The notes beneath the pieces are model-generated. The model was not told where the DNA came from. It did no database searches and was given only the letters and a program-made list of their open reading frames with translations. This document shows, in pieces, positions 47,841-57,741 of a stretch of DNA of 64,000 bases. Numbering within the stretch: the stretch's first letter is position 1; each line of letters begins with the position of its first letter. Source of the stretch: Alteromonas sp. LOR (lineage in GTDB: Bacteria > Pseudomonadota > Gammaproteobacteria > Enterobacterales > Alteromonadaceae); contig NZ_JQFW01000006.1 in assembly GCF_000753865.1 (NCBI RefSeq), positions 62,001 through 126,000 of the forward strand, given 5' to 3'. The position numbers were made by a program, and so were the translations under genes.

Positions 47841-50800
47841 ATGCAAACATTTAAACCCAGCACAATAATGGCAGCCCTGATAAGCAGCGGGGTGGCCTTT
47901 ATGTCTTTGCCCCTCTATGCACAGGAAGAGGCCGACAATCCACAAGCGAAAACCACCACAGAAGCTAATTCAACACAAGCGGTTGAAGTTCCCCCACGGG
48001 AAGAACTTGAGCGCATTGAAGTACGAGGATTTAGTACTAGCTTAATTCAGTCTTTAAACCAAAAGCGTTTTTCAGACACAGTGTCAGAACAAATTTCAGC
48101 GGATGACTTAGGCGGTCTTCCGGATGTATCAATGGCTGACGCGCTAACTCGGCTCCCGGGTATTTCAGCAGTTCGCACCGGTGGCCAAGCTGCACAGATA
48201 AACATTCGGGGGCTTTCTGGTGACTTTGTATTTTCAACATTAAATGGCCGCGAACAGGTTTCTACAAGCGGTAGCCGCGCTATTGAATTTGACCAATATC
48301 CTTCGGAGCTCATCAGTGAAGCTGCGGTGTATAAATCACCGAAAGCCTCCCTTATTGAGGGTGGTATTGCCGGAACGGTTGAATTAAAGACAGCATCTCC
48401 TCTTAAAATGCAGGAGCAACATAAATTCAGCGCCAATATGCGAGGGATGTATAACGATAGGGCATCAGAAGTTTCTGACGCAGAGGAATTCGGCCATCGT
48501 CTTAGCTTTTCCTATCAAGGTAAGTTTTTAGATGACACGGTAGGCGTGTCATTAGGGTATGCCCGCTTATTTCAACCGAGTGTTTCAACTCAGTTTATAG
48601 GTCTTGCTTATAACGGACTGGTGGATGTAGACGGCATTGAAGGTGACGCTGATGGGCCTGACTCATGTGTGGAGTGTGAGTACATATCCGAAGGGTTTGA
48701 AATGCAGCACAAAGGGGGGGAGGAAACTCGCGATGGTTATGTGGCTGCCATTGAATGGGCACCAATCGACACCTTTACGCTAAAAGCCGACGCGTTTATT
48801 TCAAAGTTTGACTCTGAAGCCTTCGCGCGAGGTTTCCGGGTGAAACTGGGCGGGATTAATGCAGGCATTACTAACCCTACTGTGGTAAACAATAGCGTGA
48901 TTGGCGGCACATTTTCACGCACAGACAATAGCTTTACTCGTGTAGAGCTGGTAAACGATGACAATCAAGATTTTGATAGCGTTGCAAACTTTGGTGTAAA
49001 TGCCAATTGGGAAATCAGTGCCGACCTAGCGGTTCAGTTCGATATTTCTCGTTCTACCGCCGAGAGCGATTTTAGAAACGGTTTGTTATGGTCTTTAGTG
49101 GGGGAGGATGCCAATGCAGCCAACCCTGTTTTTGATGAGAATGTTCAAATATCGTATTTGCTCAATGGATTAGACCTACCTGACTTAGGTTTTAATCAAA
49201 TGAGCGCCTTCACCGACACCGATCGAGTGATGGTAAGCAAGTATGGTATTTACCCTTTTGAAAATAAAGACGAATTAGATGCCTACAGAATTGATTTTCA
49301 ATATTTTATAGATTCGCCCGTTATATCCGGCTTGGAATTTGGCTACCGCTATTCAGACAGAGAATATAACAACGATCGCTCTGTGTTTGAGTATGGAAAC
49401 GACAGCGCTTTCTCAGTCAGCCAACCGCCGCTAAAACTGACCTCAGATATGGTGGAACAGGTAGACTGGAGCGGAGACTTTGGCTATTTTCCAAGTTATC
49501 TGTCAGTAGATTTAGACAGTGCACTTAACGCGTGGTTTCCAGACGGCAGACCTGTACCGGTTCAAACTTGGGGGCCAGGAGCAGCAGGGGTAATTAATGG
49601 TCCTGGCACAGGGCCGGCCACTGCATGGACGTTACAGGAAAGTGGTGACGTTTTTGAAACGGTGAATTCAGCCTATTTAATGGCGGCAATAAATACGGAA
49701 ATTGGGAGTTTACCTGTAACCGGTAACGTGGGGGTACGTTACGTAAAAAGTAAACAACGTTCAACCACCCTTCAGCGTGCCACACAGTTAATTTCTGATT
49801 TAGAAACCGGCGCAACCGAAGAGGTAAGCGACCCAACTGCCGGTGCGCAAAATATTACCGATGATGTAGGTCTTATTAATAACTTTTATCGCCCTGCGTT
49901 ACTTAGCCACGAATACAGCGATGTGCTGCCGTCAATTAACCTAAATTTTCAGCTCAACGACGATATGCAATTCCGTGTCGCTGCTGCAAAAGTTATGGGA
50001 CGGGCACCAATAAATCGTTTTGCTGCCAACGCCTCTACAAACGTGGAGGTGGTTACCGCGTTCCAAGACCGAGACTCTGGGGAAATAACCCTATCTACGC
50101 CGACAGCTCGAGTCAATGGCAACGCCCGTAATAGTCCGTATTTAGAGCCATTTTATGCCACGCAATACGATGTGTCTTGGGAGTACTATTTTAGCGAAAC
50201 CGAGGGGGCATTAGTTATAGCAGGCTTTTACAAGGATATTGAGTCGTTTGTCGAAGACATAGAAATAGATCCATACGACTTTGAAGGAAATGGCATTGTT
50301 ACGCCAGATTCTGTGCAAGTTCCGGTGTATTTAACCCCAGAGTTCACCGGCCAAGAATCAGAATTAGCCGTAGATGCTAACGGCGACCCGCTATTTGTAA
50401 CTGTGCCGACAGAAAACGGAAGTTACAGTACAGCGGTTAACAACGCAGAAGGTGGTTATATTCGTGGTATCGAAATTGCCTATACGCAAATTTACAGCAT
50501 GTTGCCTGGCTTTTGGTCTGGCCTAGGCATAAGCGCAAGCTACTCATACACAGAAAGTGAGATTCAGCGCACACTTGGCGATGGCATTTACGCAACGAGC
50601 CTGCCTGGCTTGTCTGAAAACGTAGCCACTCTTACCGCATTTTGGGAATACGAAGGGTTTGAAACTCGTCTTTCCACACGCTTTAGAGATTCGTTTGTTT
50701 CTCAACAAGTCGCGGTTAATGACCAGGTAGTAAACTTCGATTCTGAGCTTGTCGTTGACTATCAAGCGTCTTACGAATTGAACGAGAATTGGAGCGTATT

Positions 50801-50921
50801 ATTTCAGGTAAACAACCTTACCGATGAGCCCACTCGCAGCTATTTCTCGTCACAAGAACAAACCGGCACTATTCAATACTTTGGCACTCAGTACTTCTTA
50901 GGGATGACATACCGATTATGA
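47841..50921 (+). CDS. TonB-dependent receptor, probably for pullulan/maltodextrin
   Basis: 1026-residue outer-membrane transporter. Signal peptide to A-Q-E near residue 29, TonB-box-like L-E-R-I-E-V-R-G-F, then plug motifs (M-A-D-A-L-T-R-L-P-G, I-N-I-R-G-L). The barrel ends Y-R-L. It resembles receptor 1 in start (F-K-P-x-x-I) and leader (GGGACACC before the ATG), so the two are probably paralogues with different glucan sizes. The pullulanase gene begins 84 bp after its stop, with no terminator between, so the two probably form one operon. Confidence 0.88.
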   Translation: MQTFKPSTIMAALISSGVAFMSLPLYAQEEADNPQAKTTTEANSTQAVEVPPREELERIEVRGFSTSLIQSLNQKRFSDTVSEQISADDLGGLPDVSMADALTRLPGISAVRTGGQAAQINIRGLSGDFVFSTLNGREQVSTSGSRAIEFDQYPSELISEAAVYKSPKASLIEGGIAGTVELKTASPLKMQEQHKFSANMRGMYNDRASEVSDAEEFGHRLSFSYQGKFLDDTVGVSLGYARLFQPSVSTQFIGLAYNGLVDVDGIEGDADGPDSCVECEYISEGFEMQHKGGEETRDGYVAAIEWAPIDTFTLKADAFISKFDSEAFARGFRVKLGGINAGITNPTVVNNSVIGGTFSRTDNSFTRVELVNDDNQDFDSVANFGVNANWEISADLAVQFDISRSTAESDFRNGLLWSLVGEDANAANPVFDENVQISYLLNGLDLPDLGFNQMSAFTDTDRVMVSKYGIYPFENKDELDAYRIDFQYFIDSPVISGLEFGYRYSDREYNNDRSVFEYGNDSAFSVSQPPLKLTSDMVEQVDWSGDFGYFPSYLSVDLDSALNAWFPDGRPVPVQTWGPGAAGVINGPGTGPATAWTLQESGDVFETVNSAYLMAAINTEIGSLPVTGNVGVRYVKSKQRSTTLQRATQLISDLETGATEEVSDPTAGAQNITDDVGLINNFYRPALLSHEYSDVLPSINLNFQLNDDMQFRVAAAKVMGRAPINRFAANASTNVEVVTAFQDRDSGEITLSTPTARVNGNARNSPYLEPFYATQYDVSWEYYFSETEGALVIAGFYKDIESFVEDIEIDPYDFEGNGIVTPDSVQVPVYLTPEFTGQESELAVDANGDPLFVTVPTENGSYSTAVNNAEGGYIRGIEIAYTQIYSMLPGFWSGLGISASYSYTESEIQRTLGDGIYATSLPGLSENVATLTAFWEYEGFETRLSTRFRDSFVSQQVAVNDQVVNFDSELVVDYQASYELNENWSVLFQVNNLTDEPTRSYFSSQEQTGTIQYFGTQYFLGMTYRL

Positions 50922-51004
50922 AATCTCTAGCCTTGGGCAACGTTATCCCATTAATTAAAGCCAAAATAAAAGCAACAAATATAAGAACAAATCAGGAGAA
51001 CACT

Positions 51005-54000
51005 ATGTTTACTCGCTTAAGAGTATGGCGGTTAGCCGTGCTGATAGTAGGCGCTTTTATAATAACAGGGTGTGGGGGCTCGGATGTTGAGTCTGGCACC
51101 AATCAATTACTAACTTGTGAGGTGCCTAACGTACCCGATGAAACGGGAACCGAGTGCGTTGCGCCTCCGCCTATTGCGTGTGAATCACCAACCGTACCTA
51201 ACGAAACCAATGATGCTTGTGTCGTCGGCGCCGATCCGTCTCTGCCTATGCCAGTGTTTACCCCTGGTGAAAATCAAGCGGTGTTGTATTACAACCGGGC
51301 AGCAGTCGATGCAGACAATAGCAGTAATGATGCGGCCTACGAAGGCTGGCGTTTACATACTTGGAATAATGATACCTGCGATGCGTATGCCGACGCCGAT
51401 ACAGATTGGGCTAACGGACGTGTGCATAATGGGGTAGACGCAAACTATGGCGCGTATTGGATTTTAGAACTCAAAGAAGGCTATGGCGATTGTCACAACT
51501 TTATCATCCATAAAGGAACAGATGATGCGGGTAAAGAACTGGGCGGCGGCGATTTTCAAGCGTCTCTTGTTCAGGATGACGAAACATTTGTGCGCATGAA
51601 CTTTACGCTATCAGGTGAGCCCACGCTGTTCGAATTCCCTATTATGTCTTTGGGTCCTCAGGCAGTTGATATTGAGGGCTTTGGCGCCCACTGGTTAGAT
51701 GCTAATACCATATTGTGGGACGTACCTGAGTCAGTAGCCACAGTTAAATTACATTACTCGGCCACAGCAGATTTAGAAAGTACGTTAGAAAATGGCATCA
51801 ATGGAACGATTGTAGAACTGATGCCTTCAACCCTAACTGAAGAGCAGACGGCACTGGCTCCTCATTTGAGTGAACTAACTGCTTGGGAGGGTAATTGGTC
51901 TGTTGATGATGCAAAAACCGTTATCACCACACAAACTGCGCTTGGCGGGTATGACAGCGAAGGTAATCTTGTTGCTGCAACCGGACTTCAGCTTGCTAAT
52001 GCGATTGATGCATTGTTCACTCGTGGTGAAAATGATGCAGATGAAGCTCAATTAGGTGGAATTTATCACGACAGCGGCATAACTGCGGCCGTGTGGGCTC
52101 CTACTGCGTCTAATGTGGATTTGCTTATTTACAACGACAATAAGAGTGTATCAGAGCGTATTGAGATGGTGCGTGATAACGATTCAGGCATTTGGAAGTA
52201 CGAGGGTGATAGCACGTTAGATAGACAACTATATCGTTATGAAATAACGGTATTTCATCCTAATACGGGCAATATAGAAACATTAATGGTCACCGACCCT
52301 TATTCAGTGTCGCTAAGCACCAATGGACGATTCTCACGCTTTGTGAATCTTGCAGATGAAGACTTAAAACCCGAAGGGTGGGATTCTCACACAATTCCAA
52401 CTATCCAAAACCCTGAAGATGCCGTGATTTACGAAGGGCATATACGGGATTTTAGTGTATTGGACGAATCTACGTCTGAAGAAAATCGCGGCAAGTACCT
52501 CGCCTTTACGGAGGAGGGCACAGCACCTGTTGCGCATCTTCAAAAGCTCGTTGACGCAGGACTGAACTACTTTCACATTTTACCTGCAAATGATATTGCC
52601 ACCATCGATGAAGACCCCACAAATACGGTTGATTTATATGACACCGTGGGTGAGCTGTGTCGTTTAAACGATGAGGCTGCAGTATGCGAAGAAGAGAATG
52701 AAAATACGCTGCTGATAGACGTGTATAACAGCTACGACCCTCTTGCTGAAGCAGCAAAAGCGCAACAGCTTACTAATGATCTTCGCGGTATAGACACATT
52801 TAACTGGGGATACGATCCTCATCATTTTAATGCGCCTGAAGGAAGCTATGCGACAAGTGCTGAAGGTGTAGAGCGCATTATAGAAATGCGGGCAATGGTG
52901 CAAGCGCTGCACGAAATGGGGCTTCGCGTTGCGCTCGATGTTGTATACAACCATACCAACGCGTCGGGTGTATTTTCAAAGTCTGTACTCGATAAAACGG
53001 TACCAGGGTATTACCACCGTTACGAGGTAGATACTGGAGCGATTGTTCGCGAAACATGCTGTGATGATACAGAGCCGCGTAATGTGATGATGGAAAAGTT
53101 CATGGAGGACTCTTTGCTCATGTGGGCTGAGCATTACAAATATGACTCTTTCCGTTTTGACATTATGAGCCAGGCAACTAAAGACACTATGCTGCGTTTG
53201 CGTGAAGCGGTGCAGACAGTTGATGAAGATAATTATTTCTATGGCGAGGGGTGGACCAAAATAGAGCGGGGTTATGAGCAGGCTAATCAGCTAAATATGG
53301 CAGGTTCTGAAATTGGCACGTTTAACGATCGTATTCGCGAGGCCATCCGTCAGGGAAACATTTTTTCTCCTGATTCAGATGCGCTGCTTAGCGACCAAGA
53401 CCGCGTAAAAATGAGCTTGATTGGAACATTGAAAGACTACGTTCTTGAGACTTCATCGGGTAGTGCGGGGGCCACCAGTAATTTAGGCGGTTACGCTGAA
53501 GATCCTGCAGACATCATTAACTATGTGTCTAAGCACGATAATGAAACCCTGTGGGACCAATTGAACTACACATTGCCGCAAGACATCAGCTTGCAAGAGC
53601 GCGTTCGAGCGCAAAATGTGGCCATGGGGATTAACTTAGTCGCTCAAGGTATTCCATTTTTGCAAATGGGTGGCGACATGCTGCGCTCTAAGTCTATGGA
53701 CCGCAATACCTACGATTCCGGTGACTGGTTTAACTATGTCGACTTTACCTATGGCACCAACAACTGGAATGTAGGTTTACCACTTGCGCAAGACAATGAG
53801 GCACGCTGGGAAGAAATGGGCGAGTTTATTTACGATCCAGAGCGCGCCGCATCGACAGCCGACATAATGTTTGCTTCTGATGTGTTTGCAGAGCTACTTT
53901 CAATTCGTATGTCCAGCCCCTTATTTAGGTTAACTAACGCTAACGATATAATCGATCGCATTGGTTTTCATAATATTGGCAGTAATCAGCAAAAAGGCTT

Positions 54001-55336
54001 AATTGCCATGAGCATCGACGATGGTGCTGTCCAAACTGATGATACTGTTCGTGCCGATATCGATATGATGAACGACGCGATTATGGTTCTGATAAACACG
54101 GGCTATGATGAGAAAACCATTACAGTAAATACTGCCACAGGCTTTATGTTACATGCTACTCATGCAAATTCAGTTGACAGCAGCGTGCGAGGCGCAACGT
54201 TTACAGAAGGTGATGATGGTAATGGCACTTTTTCTGTACCGGCGTTAACCATTGCCGTTTTTGTTAAGCCTCAATCGGGTGCACAAGGTTATGGACTAAG
54301 TGCGTTTGCGACATCAGGCGCTCCTGATGTGGTGCCTTATGGCGATACTACGGCCTATCTACGTGGCGATATGAATGGATGGTCTTTAGATAATGCATTT
54401 ACCTATCAAGGTGACGGGGTTTATTCCGTTGCGGTGCCCCTTGTTGGCGGGACGACCTATGGGTTTAAGTTTGCATCTGAAGACTGGGATACGGTGAACT
54501 TTGGAGCCGTTGACGGTGATGATGGTACGGTAACGGATGGCGTTGAAAAAGTATTAGGTAGAACCAATACAAACCTTGCGTTCACGCCCTCAATTGATGA
54601 TACCTATCTATTTACTATTAATGCCAGTGACAACGAAGCGCCAGTGTTGACGGTAGAGAATGAGGAGCCCTATGTTGGCACACCAGTGTATCTTCGTGGT
54701 GCAATGAACGACTGGGGAACCGCTGAAGAATTCCAGTACCAAGGAAGCCGTATCTATACGTTTGCTCGAGATATAGAGCCTGGTACCTATGAATTTAAAG
54801 TCGCCTCTGAAGACTGGAGTACCGTTAATTTCGGAGCGCTTAGTAGCGACGACAGTGATAGAAATGTGGTTGTCGGACAGTCTGTTGGATTAGCAGCGAC
54901 CAATGATAACCTTATCCTTACTATTGAAAATGCCGATCGCTATGTATTTGTTTTCAATGTGTCAAATAAGGATGCTCTTACTATTGGTGTGTACAAAGAG
55001 GATTTCTGGGGTGAAACCGATGTATTTGTTCGCGGTGGCATGAATGGTTGGGAGGCCGTTGATAAGTTCTCTTATTTAGGTGCTGGTGAATATGTAGCTG
55101 AGGTAGAGTTGAGTGCTGGAGCAGTTGAGTTCAAAGTTGCCTCAGAAGATTGGTCAACGGTAAACTTAGGCAACCCTAATGACTCAGCGACCAATGCGGT
55201 AAGTGTAGGTACACCAAAAATTCTGGGTAGTAGTAATAGCAACCTGATGATAGATGTGGCTGAAGCTGGGCTGTATGAATTCAAAGTTTCAGGTCCTGAT
55301 GGTGCAATGCCAACGCTGACTGTTTCCATGAAGTAA
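51005..55336 (+). CDS. pulA: Multidomain lipoprotein pullulanase (GH13, alpha-1,6-glucosidase type)
   Basis: Hydrolyses alpha-1,6 branches of pullulan and starch outside the cytoplasm. About 1443 residues from ATG 51005 (AGGAG 6 bases upstream). Order: lipobox I-T-G-C near residue 22, a Cys/Pro-rich linker, a pullulanase-associated PUD-like domain (about 80-200), an N-terminal beta-sandwich, then the GH13 barrel. The barrel has F-N-W-G-Y-D-P, D-V-V-Y-N-H-T, nucleophile Asp 719 in F-R-F-D, acid/base Glu 748 in Y-G-E-G-W and Asp 845 in K-H-D-N-E. The C-terminal pullulanase domain is followed by three tandem repeats of about 100 residues (R-G-x-M-N-x-W ... A-S-E-D-W), likely carbohydrate-binding. 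A start at 50918 is less likely since it would hide the signal peptide. Confidence 0.93.
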   Translation: MFTRLRVWRLAVLIVGAFIITGCGGSDVESGTNQLLTCEVPNVPDETGTECVAPPPIACESPTVPNETNDACVVGADPSLPMPVFTPGENQAVLYYNRAAVDADNSSNDAAYEGWRLHTWNNDTCDAYADADTDWANGRVHNGVDANYGAYWILELKEGYGDCHNFIIHKGTDDAGKELGGGDFQASLVQDDETFVRMNFTLSGEPTLFEFPIMSLGPQAVDIEGFGAHWLDANTILWDVPESVATVKLHYSATADLESTLENGINGTIVELMPSTLTEEQTALAPHLSELTAWEGNWSVDDAKTVITTQTALGGYDSEGNLVAATGLQLANAIDALFTRGENDADEAQLGGIYHDSGITAAVWAPTASNVDLLIYNDNKSVSERIEMVRDNDSGIWKYEGDSTLDRQLYRYEITVFHPNTGNIETLMVTDPYSVSLSTNGRFSRFVNLADEDLKPEGWDSHTIPTIQNPEDAVIYEGHIRDFSVLDESTSEENRGKYLAFTEEGTAPVAHLQKLVDAGLNYFHILPANDIATIDEDPTNTVDLYDTVGELCRLNDEAAVCEEENENTLLIDVYNSYDPLAEAAKAQQLTNDLRGIDTFNWGYDPHHFNAPEGSYATSAEGVERIIEMRAMVQALHEMGLRVALDVVYNHTNASGVFSKSVLDKTVPGYYHRYEVDTGAIVRETCCDDTEPRNVMMEKFMEDSLLMWAEHYKYDSFRFDIMSQATKDTMLRLREAVQTVDEDNYFYGEGWTKIERGYEQANQLNMAGSEIGTFNDRIREAIRQGNIFSPDSDALLSDQDRVKMSLIGTLKDYVLETSSGSAGATSNLGGYAEDPADIINYVSKHDNETLWDQLNYTLPQDISLQERVRAQNVAMGINLVAQGIPFLQMGGDMLRSKSMDRNTYDSGDWFNYVDFTYGTNNWNVGLPLAQDNEARWEEMGEFIYDPERAASTADIMFASDVFAELLSIRMSSPLFRLTNANDIIDRIGFHNIGSNQQKGLIAMSIDDGAVQTDDTVRADIDMMNDAIMVLINTGYDEKTITVNTATGFMLHATHANSVDSSVRGATFTEGDDGNGTFSVPALTIAVFVKPQSGAQGYGLSAFATSGAPDVVPYGDTTAYLRGDMNGWSLDNAFTYQGDGVYSVAVPLVGGTTYGFKFASEDWDTVNFGAVDGDDGTVTDGVEKVLGRTNTNLAFTPSIDDTYLFTINASDNEAPVLTVENEEPYVGTPVYLRGAMNDWGTAEEFQYQGSRIYTFARDIEPGTYEFKVASEDWSTVNFGALSSDDSDRNVVVGQSVGLAATNDNLILTIENADRYVFVFNVSNKDALTIGVYKEDFWGETDVFVRGGMNGWEAVDKFSYLGAGEYVAEVELSAGAVEFKVASEDWSTVNLGNPNDSATNAVSVGTPKILGSSNSNLMIDVAEAGLYEFKVSGPDGAMPTLTVSMK

Positions 55337-55378
55337 ATTCTTAACACGCTTAGCGTGTATCCGACGAAACAAGGTATA

Positions 55379-55409
55379 AACCGCAATATCGACGATATTG
55401 CGGTTTTTT
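55379..55409 (+). terminator. Rho-independent terminator after pullulanase
   Basis: Perfect 11-base arms AACCGCAATAT / ATATTGCGGTT around CGACG, then a T-run. Confidence 0.87.
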
Positions 55410-55563
55410 ATTCTCTCTTTACCTATGCTGCGCCTTTTATAAACCCGTTATTTTCAGTGAATTATCTAAGGTAGTTCAATACGCCCTAATGGCGCGAATT
55501 TTGTATCACCAGCTCTATTAATGGCATTTACACACGATGGCGATAACAGGGAAGGATAAATGT

Positions 55564-56403
55564 ATGAAACGAGCATTAGTGGTTGAAGGTGGCGCCATGC
55601 GAGGTGTATTTGCCGCAGGTGTGTTAGACAAGCTTATGGATGAGCAGTATTTTGCCTTTGACTTTGCAATTGGTGTTTCTGCGGGGGCGACTAACCTATC
55701 TACCTATGTCACTCATATGCAGGGGTTAAGCAAAAAAATTATTTTACAGTATGCGACCAAGCGAGAGTTTTTTAGTCCACTTCGGTTTGTTAAAGGTGGC
55801 CATATGACCGATGTTCATTGGTTGTGGCATCACTCAAAACAGTCTCTTGGCATACGAGCACCTCATACTGGTACTGACATCGATTTATTTGTGGGTGTCA
55901 CCAATGTTAATTCTGGATTATGTGAATATTTTCAAGCGAACGAAGATAACGTTGATGATCTTATGGTTGCCTCTTGCGCTTTACCGACGGCTTTTCGAGA
56001 GCAGCCAGTTATCGATGGCCGGCGCTATGTGGACGGTGGCGTTGCCGATGCCATACCTGCAAGGCAGGCTTATGCGATGGGGGCGAGAGACATCACCGTT
56101 ATTTTGTCTCAGCCACCGGGATTTACAAAACCTGAGCTGAAATCTCCTTGGTTGTTAGAGAAAATGTATCGCGATCAACCGGAATTGCTCCGTACGCTGA
56201 TTAATCGGTCGAAAACCTATAACGAAACCTTACACTTTCTGACTAACCCTCCAGCAGACTGCAAAATACACATCATTGCTCCAGACGCCTCTTTTGGCGT
56301 AAAGCGTTTAACTATGGACAAAAAGAAGCTTTTAAGAGGCTATGCCCAAGGCAGAAGGATGGGAAGACGTTTTTTATCCGGTCAAATGAAGGATGTGGCC
56401 TGA
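55564..56403 (+). CDS. Patatin-like phospholipase family protein
   Basis: Serine acyl hydrolase of about 279 residues. Oxyanion motif G-G-A-M-R-G-V-F, nucleophile elbow G-V-S-A-G, and the dyad Asp in V-D-G-G-V-A-D. No signal peptide, so cytoplasmic or peripheral. The start at 55564 follows AAGGA by 7 bases. Lipid substrate is unknown, and no regulon motif is found upstream; it seems unrelated to the glucan genes around it. Confidence 0.9.
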   Translation: MKRALVVEGGAMRGVFAAGVLDKLMDEQYFAFDFAIGVSAGATNLSTYVTHMQGLSKKIILQYATKREFFSPLRFVKGGHMTDVHWLWHHSKQSLGIRAPHTGTDIDLFVGVTNVNSGLCEYFQANEDNVDDLMVASCALPTAFREQPVIDGRRYVDGGVADAIPARQAYAMGARDITVILSQPPGFTKPELKSPWLLEKMYRDQPELLRTLINRSKTYNETLHFLTNPPADCKIHIIAPDASFGVKRLTMDKKKLLRGYAQGRRMGRRFLSGQMKDVA

Positions 56404-57168
56404 AACAGTAAGTCCGGTTAAGCCTTATTTCACGTGCTTAGAATATGCAGCACGTTTTATCCTAACGCACTGCCTTAGCTTACAAGGCTAACACGCCTCA
56501 TTTAATTGATGGGGTTTCGCGTTCAATTAGAATAAACATATTTATTACAAGCTGTAGCAGCGTATCTTTTTTGATACATAACGCTGTTGCAGCTCAAAAT
56601 TCACTCACTCTAAGAGTGTGACGATGTATAAGAACGCAAAATCAGCGCCTTACACTGTACCCGATTGCATACATCTAAATGAGCGAAATGCACTTGTTCC
56701 AAAAACGCCTTCCTTTTATCCCGCTCAGAAATCCAATTAAAAAAGGTAAAAGAACAAATATTACTTTTAATTTTAAAGGCCATTTGACCAGCAGGTTTTG
56801 TTTAAAGTATTGAATACATTGATTTTATCGCCTCGCTCTGACTCAATTTCTTAAGTGTAAATGGTTTAACCATACTTTCCTTGTACTCTTTACATACTCT
56901 TGTAAGATATTCGCATTGCGCACTGTAATTTTTACGCACTTCTGGTTCATAAATTGCTTTAACTAAACAAAATAATAAAGCAGGTCACACAATTAAGGTT
57001 CAATTTACTGATGTGTTCTCGGTATTTATACATGTAATTGACCTCTAAGTGACGAGTAAAAGGGCTTAAAACTTATACCTTAGCCTAATTTACGTTGCTG
57101 CGTGTGGTAGGTGGTAAGAATAAGTGGCAGTATCCGCTAACAATAAAAACAGTGAATTGAGCTGAAGT
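56404..57168. other. Long intergenic region, no gene confirmed
   Basis: 765 AT-rich bases. A hairpin with 7-base arms ACGTGCT / AGCACGT (56432-56438, 56449-56455) may end the patatin-like gene. A 38-codon frame (56624-56740) has only a weak ribosome site. No tRNA or other RNA gene is recognised. Confidence 0.4.
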
Positions 57169-57675
57169 ATGGAACTGGCAAAACAAAAGGCCTCAATTGG
57201 CTTAATAAATCCAAAAAATCCGGTGAATGTTGCCTCTATTTTACGGGCTGCCGGCTGCTATGGTGTAGCGTCGGTTTTTTATACCGGCCAGCGATACAGA
57301 TTGGCAAAGGAATTTAACGCAGATACAAAAGCGTTTCACAAAATTATTCCAACTGTTGGTGTCGATAATTTAAAAGATGTTGTGCCTAAAGGTGCAAAAG
57401 TAGTGTGTGTTGAGTTAGTAGAAGGTGCTGTGCCATTACCGCACTTCGAACACCCAGAAAATGCGTTTTATATACTCGGTCCTGAGGACGGAAGTGTGCC
57501 AAGTGACGTTATTACCTGGTGTGACCATGTTGTGTACATACCAACATATTCATGTATGAACTTGGCCGCCACAGCGAATGTGCTGTTGTACGATAGATTA
57601 TCAAAGTCTGATTTTGTTAGCGGGGATGCGCTAATACGGAGCAGTAGAGACACAAATAACACAACGAAAATCTAA
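57169..57675 (+). CDS. SpoU/TrmH-family RNA 2'-O-methyltransferase
   Basis: 168-residue SPOUT methyltransferase. Motif 1 N-P-V-N-V-A-S-I-L-R-A-A, motif 2 I-L-G-P-E-D-G-S-V-P and motif 3 Y-I-P-T-Y-S-C-M-N-L-A-A-T-A-N-V build the knotted SAM site. The protein is domain-only, like TrmL, but motif 3 and the start differ from E. coli TrmL, so the target nucleotide is open. No operon partner; the next gene starts about 65 bp later. Confidence 0.87.
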   Translation: MELAKQKASIGLINPKNPVNVASILRAAGCYGVASVFYTGQRYRLAKEFNADTKAFHKIIPTVGVDNLKDVVPKGAKVVCVELVEGAVPLPHFEHPENAFYILGPEDGSVPSDVITWCDHVVYIPTYSCMNLAATANVLLYDRLSKSDFVSGDALIRSSRDTNNTTKI

Positions 57676-57741
57676 TCGATTGTGCGTGTTTCATGTGAGC
57701 TAGGACGCTTACCAAAATGATGAAAATTTGGGAGTTTTGCG

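Noticed and set aside
56624..56740. 38-codon frame in the spacer after the patatin-like gene
   Set aside because: Weak ribosome site, no recognisable motif, and a length expected by chance in 765 bases.
56811..56825. TTGAATACATTGATT as a fifth regulon site
   Set aside because: It matches only the first half of the motif, lacks the ATACGTAT core, and is not next to a glucan gene.
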